From assembly GCF_027019125.1 (NCBI RefSeq), contig NZ_JALUXE010000002.1, positions 1 to 64,000 on the forward strand: 64,000 nt of DNA, in the 5' to 3' direction. Within the stretch, counting starts at the first letter, position 1. The number at the start of each line of letters is the position of its first letter. Under the pieces are notes generated by a model. That model was not told the DNA's origin. It did not search any database and was given only the letters and a program-made list of their open reading frames with translations. This DNA is from Roseovarius sp. (lineage in GTDB: Bacteria; Pseudomonadota; Alphaproteobacteria; Rhodobacterales; Rhodobacteraceae). Positions 16,378-26,983 of this stretch are shown here, in pieces. Position numbers and translations under genes: made by a program.

Positions 16378-17103
16378 TTTCCCTGAATGCGAAGAATACG
16401 GCGGCGGGTATGGCCCGGGCCTCTGTGCGGCTGACCTCGTGGGGTTATCCACAGGTATTCGGAGATTCGCGGGTATCTTTGGAGAGTGATGTTTCCAAGC
16501 GGGAAACAGATGGCTTTGGGGTGGCGCATTGTTGCCGAAATTCTCTGTCCGCCTTATTTCGGACACAGGAAACTCTCGGGGAGGGGCGCGGGGTGGCTTT
16601 GTTCCCGGGTCTTGAACAAATGCACGCTATGCGTGTTTTCCATTTTGTTATTTGCAGGTTTTTTTCACTTTTGCGTGAATTTCAGGATTTCTCCCGAATT
16701 TGCCGGAAACATTCATGCCCGAATGGCGGTCTGATTTGTGGCAAGAACATGGCGTGAATTAATCCAAGCTGCGCATTTTCAACACGTTTGTGCCAGATTC
16801 CACTTGGGGCAGACTATGCAAAAGGATAATGTCTGAACAGCCCATCTGGGGGGTCATGTCTGTAGGTCGCGGGGGCGGCCGCACAAAACCGACGCGATGT
16901 GTCTGGGAACGCTGCCGCAATTCCTGATGCTGCCAAACGCGAACACTGGAAGTTTTGGGCCTTTCGCCCCTCTGTGTAATGCCGTTCCGGCATTGCTTCC
17001 CATGGTTCTGTGCCGGTCGCTCTTGTCTCGCATCGTCGAGACCGACGCAGGCATATTTGAACTGGGTCGCAAGCATGTGTCGTTGAGGCACGGGAGATGG
17101 AAC
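16378..17103. other. Long AT-richer intergenic region before the RTX gene
   Basis: 726 bases without a convincing gene; short open frames here lack family character and ribosome-binding sites. It holds one exact DnaA box, TTATCCACA at 16445-16453, a 7-base inverted repeat TGTTTCC/GGAAACA at 16490-16508, a T-rich stretch near 16640-16690, and a hairpin AATGCCG-TTC-CGGCATT at about 16978-16994. The region is less GC-rich than its neighbours and probably contains the promoter of the RTX gene, but I could not identify one with confidence. Confidence 0.4.
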
Positions 17104-20100
17104 ATGGCAATTAACAGAGTTGACGGTGACAATACCGGAAATCGCATTGACATAGCCTATGCGGGCGATCCTGAAGGGGATCGGATTGACGCGAACGACG
17201 CGCCTGACGGGTCCAACAATGATGTCGTAGATGGGTTCGGCGGGGATGACACGATCCTGGCCGGGGAAGGCAACGATACGGTTTTTGCCGGGTCTGGCAG
17301 CGATTCCGTTGAAGGGGGCGCGGGCGACGACCTGTTGGTGGGCGATACGCCCGATCCGACCGCTGGCGGGCGGGAAGTGTTCCAGTGGAGCGAGGCGCCC
17401 GATCCCAATGATGCCGATCCGATCGATTCTGGCGATCCGATCACGGGTTTTGTGCAGAATACCGGCTCGGTCGATGTGACATTCTCGGTGCTGAGCAGCA
17501 CTGTGACCGATGATACCACCTTTGCGGACAATACGCAGAATGTGACGGGCCTGACCACCGATGGCACCCCGGCTGACGCCAACAGTTCGCTTTCGGCGGA
17601 TCTGTCCGCACCGGGCAAGACGGATATCAAGCTCGAATTCTCGTCGGAAGTCGAGAATGTATCGTTCAATATCAACGATCTGGACGGCACGGAGCATGTG
17701 CAGATCTTTGCCTTTGACGCGGCGGACAACCTGATTCCCGTGACCCTGACCGCTGGCGCTGCCGTCACGGTTCTGAGCGCGGAAGAGGCGATGGGCGCGG
17801 GCACGGGCACCGATGACGACGCGGCGCACAGTCTCACGGTCACGATTGCGGGCCCGGTCTCGCAACTGGTGATCCGTTACTCGGATGTCGCTGGCACCTC
17901 GGATGGGATCAACGTCACGGATGTGTATTTCGGCCTTCCGGGTGGCGTGGTGGATAGCGGCCTGCCGGGCGATGATACGCTGGTGGGCGACGAGGGCGAC
18001 GACACGCTCCTAGGCGAGGCGGGCAATGATGTGCTGACCGGTGGGGCCGGTGCGGACAGCATTTCCGGCGGGGCAGACCAGGATCTGATCATCGGGGGCA
18101 ATGCCGGCGATGTGGTCGATGGTGGCAGCACGGGCGTCGATAATGACACGCTCGACCTGCGCGGCTCTGGCCCGCTGCGGGTGGTGGATGAGACCGTCGA
18201 CGCGGATGGCAATTCCACATCCGGGCGGATCGAGTTTCTGGGCAGCGACGGGGCTGTGACCGGCGACATGACCTTTGCCGAGATCGAAAACCTGCTCTTG
18301 CCGGAGAATACCGCGCCGGATGCCGTCAATGACGATGGCGTGACGACGAATTTCGAAACAGAGGTTATCATTCCGGTTCTGGCAAATGATACCGATCCGG
18401 ATTTCGATCCGTTGACGGTGACGGGGGCCACGGATGGGGCCAATGGCACCACCACGGTCAATGGCGACGGCACCGTGACCTATACGCCGAACGCCGGGTT
18501 CAGCGGCACGGATACGTTCGACTATTCGATTTCGGACGGCAATGGTGGCACCGATACCGCGACTGTGACGGTCACGGTGGGCGTGGCCCCGCCGCCGACC
18601 CGTGACGGGATTGTCCTGGGCACTGCTGGAAACGATCTGATCGACCTGGCTTATGCGGGCGATCCGGATGGCGATTTCGTGGATGCCAATGACGCGCTCT
18701 TGCCGGGGGCTGCGCCGAATGACGACAGCATTCGTGCCGGTGCGGGCGATGACGTAGTCTTTGCCGGGGTCGGGGACGATCAGGTTGAGGCCGGCGACGG
18801 GGCGGACCTCGTGTTTGGCGAGGATGGCTCTGACACGATCTTTGGTGGCGCGGGGAATGACACGATTGACGCGGGCACCTCGCCCTCGAGCGTGCCTTTG
18901 CCCGATCTCGGATTTGGCACCACGGTGCCGGCCGACCTTGATCCCGAGAACGACCGTGATCTGGTCTTTGGCGGAGACGGCGACGATGTGATCATGACCG
19001 GCGACGATGCGGATACGATCTCTGGCGGGACCGGGGCGGATCTCATCGACGGTGGCATTGATGCCGATGTCATCGACGGGGATGAGGGCAATGACACGCT
19101 GATTGGCGGCGAAGGCTCTGACACCATCAACGGCGGGGACGGAGACGACTCGATCTTTGGCGGTCTGGAACCGGGCTTTCCCGACTCGCTCAATATTCCC
19201 GATGCGATTGATCCTGAACCGAACAATGGGCGGGACTTTATCGACGGCGGCAACGGCAATGACACGATCTTTGGTCAGGACGACAACGACACCATTCTGG
19301 GCGGTGCCGGCGACGACGTGATCGACGGCGGCATCGACAATGACCTGATTGACGGTGGCACCGGCAATGACATCCTGACCGGGGGCGATGGCAACGACAC
19401 CGTTCTTGGTGGCGCGGGCAACGACACGATCAGCGGCGGGCAGGGTGATGACAGCCTGGTCGGTGGCGATGATCGCGATGTGTTCCTGAACGTCGGTGCC
19501 GGGGACTTTATTGATGGTGGCACCGGCGACAGCACGGCGGACGGGATCGACGACGACTTTGACACGCTGGACCTGCGCGGTCTGGGACGGTTCGAGATTG
19601 TCGGCCAGACGACGGATCCGGATGGCGATTCCACCTCGGGCACGGTCAATTTCATGGACCGCGATGGCACCGTCACCGGGTCGCTGGTCTTTGGCGAGAT
19701 CGAGAACCTCATTCCTTGCTTTACCCCCGGCACGGCGATTGCCACGCCGCGTGGCGAAAAGCTGGTGGAAGAGTTGAAGGTTGGGGACAAGGTGATCACC
19801 CGCGACAACGGTTTGCAGGAAATCCGCTGGATCGGTCAGCGGGCGCTGAGCGGCGAAGAGCTTGCCCGGTCGCCGAATCTGCGCCCGGTCTTGATCCGCG
19901 CCGGATCGCTCGGGCATGGATTGCCGGAGCGTGACATGCTGCTCAGCCCGCAGCATCGCATCCTGCTCAATTCGGATCGGGCCGCGCTCTATTTCGAAGA
20001 GCGCGAGGTGTTGGCCGCGGCCAAGCATCTGGTCGGGATCGAGGGCGTGAGCCAGGTAGAGACCCGCGCGGCCACCTATATCCACTTCATGTGCGATCAG

Positions 20101-20298
20101 CACGAGGTGGTTCTGTCCAACGGCACCTGGACCGAGAGCTTCCAGCCCGGTGCGCAGGTCATGGACGGGATGGGTGCCGCGCAGCGGGATGAGATCTATG
20201 ACCTCTTCCCGGAACTGCGCGCCATTGAGGGGCTTGAGGCCTATCAGGCGGCGCGGCGCTCGCTCAAGCGGCATGAGGCGCAATTGCTGGTGCGCTGA
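17104..20298 (+). CDS. RTX calcium-binding repeat protein with cadherin-like and C-terminal Hint domains
   Basis: 1064 residues, acidic, almost without Lys until the C-terminus. RTX nonapeptide repeats (G-G-x-G-x-D-x-L/I) occur in blocks at ~40-80, ~285-345 and ~525-840. A Big_9/cadherin-like tandem domain is at ~400-495 (N-T-A-P-D-A-V-N-D-D through D-T-F-D-Y-S-I-S-D-G-N-G-G). A Hint domain starts at Cys872 (C-F-T-P-G-T-A-I) and includes L-S-P-Q-H-R, running to about residue 1015. The start at 17104 follows GGGAGATGG. There is no Sec signal; RTX proteins normally leave by a type I system and fold with Ca2+ outside. A D-x-A-Y-A-G-D-P-x-G-D-x-x-D-A-N-D-A segment occurs both at ~16 and ~514, showing internal duplication. 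The Hint domain may self-cleave. Confidence 0.9.
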   Translation: MAINRVDGDNTGNRIDIAYAGDPEGDRIDANDAPDGSNNDVVDGFGGDDTILAGEGNDTVFAGSGSDSVEGGAGDDLLVGDTPDPTAGGREVFQWSEAPDPNDADPIDSGDPITGFVQNTGSVDVTFSVLSSTVTDDTTFADNTQNVTGLTTDGTPADANSSLSADLSAPGKTDIKLEFSSEVENVSFNINDLDGTEHVQIFAFDAADNLIPVTLTAGAAVTVLSAEEAMGAGTGTDDDAAHSLTVTIAGPVSQLVIRYSDVAGTSDGINVTDVYFGLPGGVVDSGLPGDDTLVGDEGDDTLLGEAGNDVLTGGAGADSISGGADQDLIIGGNAGDVVDGGSTGVDNDTLDLRGSGPLRVVDETVDADGNSTSGRIEFLGSDGAVTGDMTFAEIENLLLPENTAPDAVNDDGVTTNFETEVIIPVLANDTDPDFDPLTVTGATDGANGTTTVNGDGTVTYTPNAGFSGTDTFDYSISDGNGGTDTATVTVTVGVAPPPTRDGIVLGTAGNDLIDLAYAGDPDGDFVDANDALLPGAAPNDDSIRAGAGDDVVFAGVGDDQVEAGDGADLVFGEDGSDTIFGGAGNDTIDAGTSPSSVPLPDLGFGTTVPADLDPENDRDLVFGGDGDDVIMTGDDADTISGGTGADLIDGGIDADVIDGDEGNDTLIGGEGSDTINGGDGDDSIFGGLEPGFPDSLNIPDAIDPEPNNGRDFIDGGNGNDTIFGQDDNDTILGGAGDDVIDGGIDNDLIDGGTGNDILTGGDGNDTVLGGAGNDTISGGQGDDSLVGGDDRDVFLNVGAGDFIDGGTGDSTADGIDDDFDTLDLRGLGRFEIVGQTTDPDGDSTSGTVNFMDRDGTVTGSLVFGEIENLIPCFTPGTAIATPRGEKLVEELKVGDKVITRDNGLQEIRWIGQRALSGEELARSPNLRPVLIRAGSLGHGLPERDMLLSPQHRILLNSDRAALYFEEREVLAAAKHLVGIEGVSQVETRAATYIHFMCDQHEVVLSNGTWTESFQPGAQVMDGMGAAQRDEIYDLFPELRAIEGLEAYQAARRSLKRHEAQLLVR

Positions 20299-20329
20299 AC
20301 GGCGCGTCAGATTGTTATCAAAACGTGGA

Positions 20330-20364
20330 CAATCCCGGTGTAATGCCGGGGTTGTTTCGTTTTT
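20330..20364 (+). terminator. Rho-independent terminator after the RTX/Hint gene
   Basis: Stem CAATCCCGG (20330-20338) pairs with CCGGGGTTG (20346-20354), with one G-T pair and a 7-base loop, followed by TTTCGTTTTT. It lies 32 bases after the stop codon. Confidence 0.8.
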
Positions 20365-20580
20365 GGCGCATTTCGTCTGGTCGGATTCACCCGAGATGGG
20401 GCGTTGATGCCGCCTCGGCGAGGTCCGGGATCAAGCGCGGGAGGGCTGTGGTTTCGATGGGGCGCGACAGGTCCAAGGCGGTCAGAAACCGGGCGTTTGC
20501 GCGGGCGGAGTCACGCCTTGGCGGACGCGGCACAGAGGGTCAGCGATGTGTGGGAATGTCAGCTGGATCAAGGGGGTAAG

Positions 20581-20657
20581 TGGCGGACCGAGGAGGATTC
20601 GAACCCCCGACCCCTTGATTCGTAGTCAAGTACTCTATCCAGCTGAGCTATCGGTCC
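20581..20657 (-). tRNA. tRNA-Arg (anticodon ACG)
   Basis: 77 bases with encoded CCA. The acceptor stem GGACCGA pairs with TCGGTCC, discriminator G. The anticodon arm is CTTGA-CTACGAA-TCAAG, giving ACG, whose A34 is normally edited to inosine. The T arm is GGGGG-TTCGAAT-CCTCC with one mismatch-prone pair. Confidence 0.95.
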
Positions 20658-20713
20658 GTGAGGGCAGCAATTAGACTCTGGCGTCGGGCATTGCAAGGGC
20701 GTTTTGGAAGAAA

Positions 20714-22105
20714 TTATGACGGCGCGCCGAAATTTCCCTTGGGCAGGGTGATGCAGAATGAGGTGCCGCTGGCGTCGCTGCGTTCGAGGATGAGCGTGCC
20801 GCCATGACCGCGCACCAGTTCGGCGGCGATGGTCAGGCCAAGGCCGCTGCCGCCCTTGGTGGTGCCGCCCTGAAACGGTTTGAAGAGATGTTCGCGCGCC
20901 CGTGCGGGCAGGCCCGGCCCGGTGTCGGCCACGCGGATCATCCATTCGGCGTGGTCCTCGTCGGCCATGACGCTGATCTCGCCGGGGCGGCCGCTGTTGA
21001 CGATGGCTTGCCGTGCGTTGCGCACGAGATTGCCGATGATGCGGTACAGCTGCTCGGCATCGGCCAGCACCACAAGATCGCCGGGCACGTCTTCGGCAAA
21101 GCTGACATCGGCGTCACCGGCGGCGAGGCGTTCGCTGTCGATCACATCGGCGACAACATCGGCGAGATGCAGCCGAGCAAAGGTCGGCCCCGGCTCTTCG
21201 GCCTTGCCATAGGCGAGGGTGGCTTCGCAGAGGTGCACGGCGCGGGTGAGGGAATTGATGAGCTTGGGCGCGAGGCGTTTGACGGTGGGGTCTTCGCTGG
21301 TCTCGATCCGGTCGGTGAAAAGCTGGGCCGAGGTCAGGATATTGCGCAGGTCGTGATTGACCTTGGCCACGGCGCCGCCCAACTGGGCGAGATGCTCTTT
21401 CTGCTTGAGCGCGCCGGTGAGCTGGGTTTGCAGGGATTGCAGGGTTTCCTCGGCCTCGCGCAGTTCCTTGACGCGGGCGGTCGGGCGCAGCACGCGGCGC
21501 ACATCCTCGGGGGCGGCGGCATAGGCCTGCATCGCGCCCACGACACGCTTGATCGGTTTCACGAGGGTCAGGCGCACGGCCAGGAACAGCAGCACGGCGG
21601 TAAAGATCGAAATCACCAGCGAGAGCCAGAGGATGCGCAGGCCATAGTCGATCATCGCGGCGCGCAGGCCGGTGGTATCGAGGGTGATCTCGATCAGCAG
21701 GCCGCCCATGCGCACCGGCTGACCGATGACGCGGATGATCTCGGGCTCTGGCATGGCGAGGCGGTGCATGGCGTCGCGGATCAGGGTGAAGGCGGGGGCA
21801 TCGCGCAGATCGTAGGTCTGCGATATCGGTTCGGGCACGGGCGAGGAGAGGACAAGCTGGCGTGCCTCGTCGCGGCGCAGAACGACGTTGAACACCTCGG
21901 CATTGAGCAAAAGCTCTTCTTGCAACTCGGGCGTGACCTCGTCATCGGCCAGAAGCACCAGCGAGGCGATCTGGGCGCGCTCGAGGCGCGTGAGCAGGTA
22001 GTCTTCGCGAAAGCGGGCGATGGAGGGGACAAAGATCAGCACCTCGGCCAGCATCACGAAGATGGCCGTCAGGATCAGGAAGCGCCCGGAGAGTGAGTTG
22101 AGCAA
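20714..22105 (-). CDS. Sensor histidine kinase
   Basis: 463 residues. A membrane segment at ~8-28, a periplasmic sensor stretch of ~140 residues and a second membrane segment at ~173-195 are followed by a HAMP-like region and a coiled coil. The phospho-acceptor motif is V-N-H-D-L-R-N near residue 250. The ATPase domain has N-L-V-R-N-A-R-Q-A-I (N box), D-T-G-P-G-L-P and G-G-S-G-L-G-L-T. No response regulator is adjacent. It starts 27 bases after the disulfide-reductase-like gene and is probably its co-transcribed last member, so the signal may relate to redox or membrane state. This is inference. Confidence 0.9.
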   Translation of the reverse strand: MLNSLSGRFLILTAIFVMLAEVLIFVPSIARFREDYLLTRLERAQIASLVLLADDEVTPELQEELLLNAEVFNVVLRRDEARQLVLSSPVPEPISQTYDLRDAPAFTLIRDAMHRLAMPEPEIIRVIGQPVRMGGLLIEITLDTTGLRAAMIDYGLRILWLSLVISIFTAVLLFLAVRLTLVKPIKRVVGAMQAYAAAPEDVRRVLRPTARVKELREAEETLQSLQTQLTGALKQKEHLAQLGGAVAKVNHDLRNILTSAQLFTDRIETSEDPTVKRLAPKLINSLTRAVHLCEATLAYGKAEEPGPTFARLHLADVVADVIDSERLAAGDADVSFAEDVPGDLVVLADAEQLYRIIGNLVRNARQAIVNSGRPGEISVMADEDHAEWMIRVADTGPGLPARAREHLFKPFQGGTTKGGSGLGLTIAAELVRGHGGTLILERSDASGTSFCITLPKGNFGAPS

Positions 22106-22132
22106 GGTGTCCCCTCCCGAGGATGGCGCCGG

Positions 22133-23551
22133 TTAGGGCAGCCAGCGTTGCACGAAGCCGACGATACGCTTGACGCCCGCGCTGTCAAACAGACGAGGCG
22201 AGAAATACGCACCTGCCGCGCGTTTGTTGATCTCGCCCAGCGTCGGGTAGGGGGCGACCATGTTGGCCACGTGTTTCATCTTGAGCCCGTTGGCGAGGAC
22301 GAGCGCCCAGAGGTTGATCAACTCGCCCGCCTGCGCGCCAGCGATGGAGACGCCGACGGGGCGGCCACGCACGACCATGACCTTGATCAGACCGGCGGTC
22401 TTGCGTTCGGCGATGGCGCGGTCGTTGTGGTTGTAATGGAAGCGGACCACTTCGAGATTGCCGCCGTGTTCCTGCCGGGCCTGTGCCTCGGTCTGCCCGA
22501 CCTGGGCCAGTTCGGGATCGGTATAGGTGGCCCATGGGATATGGTCGCTGCGCATCTTCGCGGGCAGGCCCAAGAGGGCCTGACGGATGATGAGCCCCGC
22601 GTGATAGCCTGCGACATGGGTGAATTGCAGCCCGCCCGCGACATCGCCGATGGCATAGACGCGGCGGTTGGTGGTGCGCATGGAGGCGTCGACCTTGATG
22701 CCGCGCTTGGTGGTCTCGATGCCTGCGGCGTCGAGGTTGAGGCGGCCTGTATTGGCCTTGCGGCCCACGGCCATGAGCAGGTGGCTGCCCTTGAAGACGC
22801 GCCCGTCCTTGGCGTGAATCTCGATGGCGCCAGCCTGGCCGCGAATTTCGGCGGCCATGGCGCCTTCTTCGATCTGGATACCCTCGGCGCGGAACTGGTC
22901 GATGACGACGGCGGCCATTTCGGGATCGTCATTGCCAAGCACCTTGGCCCCTTCGATCACGGTCACGGCGCAGCCCAAGCGGCGGTGCGCCTGTGCCATT
23001 TCCATGCCGATGGGGCCGCCGCCGACGACCAGCAGGTGATCGGGCCGCTCGCGCAGGTCAAAGAGGGTTTCGTTGGTTTCATAGGGCACGGTGTCGAGCC
23101 CCGGAATGGGCGGGACAAAGGGCGACGAGCCGGTGGCGATGACGATGCGGCGGGCGGTGATGATGTGATCCCCGGCCCTGACCTCGGTCGGCGAGAGGAA
23201 TTCGCCATACTCTCGGATCACGCGCACGCCCAAGCCTTCGAAGCGCTCCTGGCTGTCGACGGGTTCGATCTGGGCGATGACATCGGCGACGTGATCCTTG
23301 GCGGCGGCATAGTCCACCTGCGGGCTCTGGTTGGCGATGCCGTATTGGGCGGCGTGGGATTGGGCATAGGCCGCCTTGCCGCTGGCGATCAGCGCCTTGG
23401 ACGGCACACAGCCGAAATTCAGGCAATCGCCGCCCATCTTGTGACCTTCGAGCAGGATGACGCTCGCGCCCATCTGCACCGCACCTGCGGCGAGGGACAG
23501 GCCGCCAGACCCGGCCCCGATGACCAGAAGATCAGTCTTTAGTCGTGTCAT
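22133..23551 (-). CDS. FAD-dependent pyridine nucleotide-disulfide oxidoreductase (mercuric reductase/lipoamide dehydrogenase-like)
   Basis: 472 residues starting M-T-R-L-K-T-D-L-L-V-I-G-A-G-S-G-G. The FAD-binding motif is at ~9-15, the redox pair is C-L-N-F-G-C-V-P-S-K near residue 42, and the NAD(P)H motif is V-V-G-G-G-P-I-G-M-E. The C-terminal active-site segment reads A-P-Y-P-T-L-G-E, so the His normally found before P-T in lipoamide dehydrogenase is Tyr. There is also no C-terminal Cys pair or N-terminal metal domain as in true mercuric reductase. RclA-like and related enzymes share this change. The gene begins two bases after the TVP38-type gene, a pair often found together or fused. 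Substrate unknown. Confidence 0.87.
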   Translation of the reverse strand: MTRLKTDLLVIGAGSGGLSLAAGAVQMGASVILLEGHKMGGDCLNFGCVPSKALIASGKAAYAQSHAAQYGIANQSPQVDYAAAKDHVADVIAQIEPVDSQERFEGLGVRVIREYGEFLSPTEVRAGDHIITARRIVIATGSSPFVPPIPGLDTVPYETNETLFDLRERPDHLLVVGGGPIGMEMAQAHRRLGCAVTVIEGAKVLGNDDPEMAAVVIDQFRAEGIQIEEGAMAAEIRGQAGAIEIHAKDGRVFKGSHLLMAVGRKANTGRLNLDAAGIETTKRGIKVDASMRTTNRRVYAIGDVAGGLQFTHVAGYHAGLIIRQALLGLPAKMRSDHIPWATYTDPELAQVGQTEAQARQEHGGNLEVVRFHYNHNDRAIAERKTAGLIKVMVVRGRPVGVSIAGAQAGELINLWALVLANGLKMKHVANMVAPYPTLGEINKRAAGAYFSPRLFDSAGVKRIVGFVQRWLP

Positions 23552-23553
23552 GT

Positions 23554-24294
23554 TCAGATTTCCTTTTTGCCACGCAGGGCCTTGAGGATCATCGGCAGGG
23601 CGGCGAGTGCGCTCAGCCCCAGAATAGGGCCGATGATTTGCGGTTCCCACAAGAGGGAAAGATCGGGATTCTCGCCGCGGTCAAAGACCTCGCCGAGGCC
23701 CACGCCGATCCAGGTAAAGACGATGGCCCCCGGAATGATCCCGAGAACCGTGGTGAAAGCGAAGTTGAAAAAGCGCACGCCCACGAGGGCAGGCAGAAGA
23801 TTGGCCACGAAGAACGGCACGGCGGGCACGAGGCGCATGAGAAAGAGCACGCTGATTTCATTGTCATGCAGCCCCTGTTTCAGCCGCTTGAGCGTGCCGT
23901 CGGAGGTTTCGATCCTGGCGGCAAGGGTCTGACCCAGCCCGGCGCGCGCGGCGATGAAGATGGCGCTGGCCCCGAGCGAGGCGGCGATCACGTTGAAGCC
24001 GGTCCCGAGCACTAGACCAAAGAGAAAGCCGCCCGTGACCGAAGCCACCGCCGCACCGGGCAGGGAGAAAGCGACGATCACGAAGTAGATCGCAATGAAG
24101 GCCAGTGCCATCAGGGTGATATTGGCGTCGCGATAGGCCAAGAGCGCCTCGCGGTTGTTGCGCAGCGTGTCGAAGGTGAGGTAATCGCGCAGGGTGAGAA
24201 AGCCCACCACGGCCACGATCAGGATGATGGCCAGCGGCAGGTGCCGCGCAATGGAGGGTTTGGCCGGTTTGCTCTCGCCTGTGCTGTGATCCAT
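23554..24294 (-). CDS. TVP38/TMEM64 (VTT, SNARE-associated) family membrane protein
   Basis: 246 residues with about six membrane segments. The family core is visible: F-S-L-P-G-A-A-V-A-S-V-T-G-G-F-L-F-G, then the re-entrant F-x-x-R-L-V-P-A-V-P-F-F-V-A-N-L-L-P and G-I-I-P-G-A-I-V-F. Related proteins are linked to lipid or ion movement across membranes. The Met at 24294 (M-D-H-S-T-G-E) was chosen because the upstream extension is Pro/Arg-rich and unlike the family. It heads an operon with the flavin disulfide oxidoreductase and the histidine kinase. Confidence 0.87.
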   Translation of the reverse strand: MDHSTGESKPAKPSIARHLPLAIILIVAVVGFLTLRDYLTFDTLRNNREALLAYRDANITLMALAFIAIYFVIVAFSLPGAAVASVTGGFLFGLVLGTGFNVIAASLGASAIFIAARAGLGQTLAARIETSDGTLKRLKQGLHDNEISVLFLMRLVPAVPFFVANLLPALVGVRFFNFAFTTVLGIIPGAIVFTWIGVGLGEVFDRGENPDLSLLWEPQIIGPILGLSALAALPMILKALRGKKEI

Positions 24295-24488
24295 GGTGTC
24301 TCTCAAGTTGCTCTGCCTGGGGCCTGTGACCTCTAGTTGCACGCTGGGAGCCTCCGGCGCCAGTGGCCTCACGCGGGGGTGATCGGGGGTGAAGGAATGA
24401 CGCCGCGTTGACCCTGTGTTATGGGGGTGTTGTAACATTCGCGGGCGGGTTTGCGGCATGTTTTTGTTGCAAATACCCGGAGCGGGGT

Positions 24489-24517
24489 TTGACACCGCAA
24501 AAGGGGCGCTCTATAGG
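24489..24517 (+). promoter_or_regulatory. Sigma-70-type promoter of rpmH
   Basis: A perfect TTGACA (24489-24494), a 17-base spacer and TATAGG (24512-24517) lie 72 bases before the rpmH start. This is the best promoter by eye in the window and suits a highly expressed ribosomal gene. The rest of the 24295-24588 gap contains no gene. Confidence 0.78.
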
Positions 24518-24588
24518 ACGGGCTTCGGATAGATATGATCGTTGCGCGATTCCTCAGACGCGTGGCCCAATAAGTCGGAGACGGAGCG

Positions 24589-24723
24589 ATGAAACGCACC
24601 TTTCAACCCTCGAACCTCGTTCGCAAGCATCGCCACGGGTTCCGTGCGCGCATGGCCACCAAAGCCGGCCGCAAGATCCTGAACGCGCGCCGCGCCCGGG
24701 GTCGCAAGTCGCTCTGCGCATAA
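24589..24723 (+). CDS. rpmH: 50S ribosomal protein L34
   Basis: 44 residues: [12 protein letters not shown] at the N-terminus, [13 protein letters not shown] in the middle and a basic end. Length and sequence are exactly those of L34. A CGGAG site lies just before the ATG, and a strong promoter lies 72 bases upstream. It is followed by rnpA and yidD in the universal order. Confidence 0.98.
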   Translation: MKRTFQPSNLVRKHRHGFRARMATKAGRKILNARRARGRKSLCA

Positions 24724-24746
24724 GCGCACGCGACAACGAGACGACA

Positions 24747-25172
24747 GTGACACCGCCGGAGGCCCCTCGCAGCGATGCAGGGACGATGCCCCCGGCGGTT
24801 TCGTCATGTGCGCCGCAGCCGAACGAGCCGCGGGAATGGACGGTGCTGCGCAAGCGCGCCGATTTTCTGGCGGCCGCGCGGGCACGGCGGCAGGGCACGG
24901 GCACAATGCTGGTTCAGGGGCGTGACCGGCGGGATGGTGATCCGGCGATCCGGGTCGGGTTTACCTGTTCCAAGAAGGTCGGCAATGCCGTGGCGCGCAA
25001 TCGCGCCAAGCGGCGGTTGCGGGCGCTCGCGCGCGAGCTCTTGCCGGTTCAGGGCATTCCGGGCTGGGATTATGTGCTGATCGGCAAGGCGGAAGAGACC
25101 GGCGCGCGCCCTTATGACGCGCTCAGACGTGACCTGTCCTACGCGTTGCGCAAGCTGGCGGGCGGTTCATGA
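24747..25172 (+). CDS. rnpA: Ribonuclease P protein component
   Basis: 141 residues from the GTG at 24747, or 128 from the ATG at 24786. I prefer the GTG because it gives M-T-P-P-E-A, which I remember as the usual N-terminus in this bacterial family; the ribosome-binding site is weak for both. Conserved features are L-R-K-R-A-D-F-L-A-A-A-R, R-V-G-F-T-C-S-K-K-V-G-N-A-V-x-R-N-R-A-K-R-R-L-R (the RNA-binding RNR motif) and D-Y-V-L-I-G. The protein assists the RNase P RNA in tRNA 5' maturation. It overlaps yidD by four bases. Confidence 0.93.
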   Translation: MTPPEAPRSDAGTMPPAVSSCAPQPNEPREWTVLRKRADFLAAARARRQGTGTMLVQGRDRRDGDPAIRVGFTCSKKVGNAVARNRAKRRLRALARELLPVQGIPGWDYVLIGKAEETGARPYDALRRDLSYALRKLAGGS

Positions 25173-25417
25173 GCCCGCTCGCGCATGTGCTGGCGCTGCC
25201 TGTTCGGGCCTATCGTTTGATCCTGAGCCCCTGGGTGGGCTGGCACTGCCGCTATCATCCGACATGCAGCCATTATGCGCTGGAGGCGTTGGAGAAGCAC
25301 GGCGCGCTGCGCGGGGGGCTGTTGGCGGGCTGGCGCATCCTGCGCTGCAATCCCTGGGGGCAGTGTGGGCATGACCCGGTGCCGGAGCCGCGGCAGAGGC
25401 GGCACCGCGCAGAATAA
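25169..25417 (+). CDS. yidD: Membrane protein insertion efficiency factor YidD
   Basis: 82 residues. The family signature is clear: Y-R-L-I-L-S-P-W-V-G, C-R-Y-H-P-T-C-S-H-Y-A-L-E-A and C-N-P-W-G-Q-C-G-H-D-P-V, with the conserved cysteines. It is an amphipathic inner-membrane-associated protein that helps YidC-dependent insertion. It overlaps rnpA by ATGA. yidC itself does not follow; guaB comes next after 78 bases. Confidence 0.95.
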   Translation: MSPLAHVLALPVRAYRLILSPWVGWHCRYHPTCSHYALEALEKHGALRGGLLAGWRILRCNPWGQCGHDPVPEPRQRRHRAE

Positions 25418-26944
<1,527 letters not shown>

Positions 26945-26983
26945 GGGTTTCAGGCTGTTGCGCGGCATTCCTGAGGTGGTGCG

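Noticed and set aside
16445..16453. Replication origin signal (exact DnaA box)
   Set aside because: Only one box was found, with no cluster, no AT-rich unwinding element and no dnaA, parAB or hemE-type origin neighbours. rpmH-rnpA alone does not mark the origin in this group.
16410..16757. Open frames in the gap after tRNA-Thr
   Set aside because: Composition is unlike neighbouring proteins, starts lack ribosome-binding sites, and two frames overlap one another. Treated as non-coding.
17200..19480. Tandem repeats as a possible CRISPR or satellite array
   Set aside because: The repeats are in frame and encode RTX nonapeptides with Asp/Gly codons; they are protein repeats, not spacers.
18010..20283. 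Open frame of about 757 codons opposite the RTX/Hint gene
   Set aside because: The RTX protein has clear domains on the plus strand. The antisense frame repeats with the RTX periodicity and has no domain of its own.
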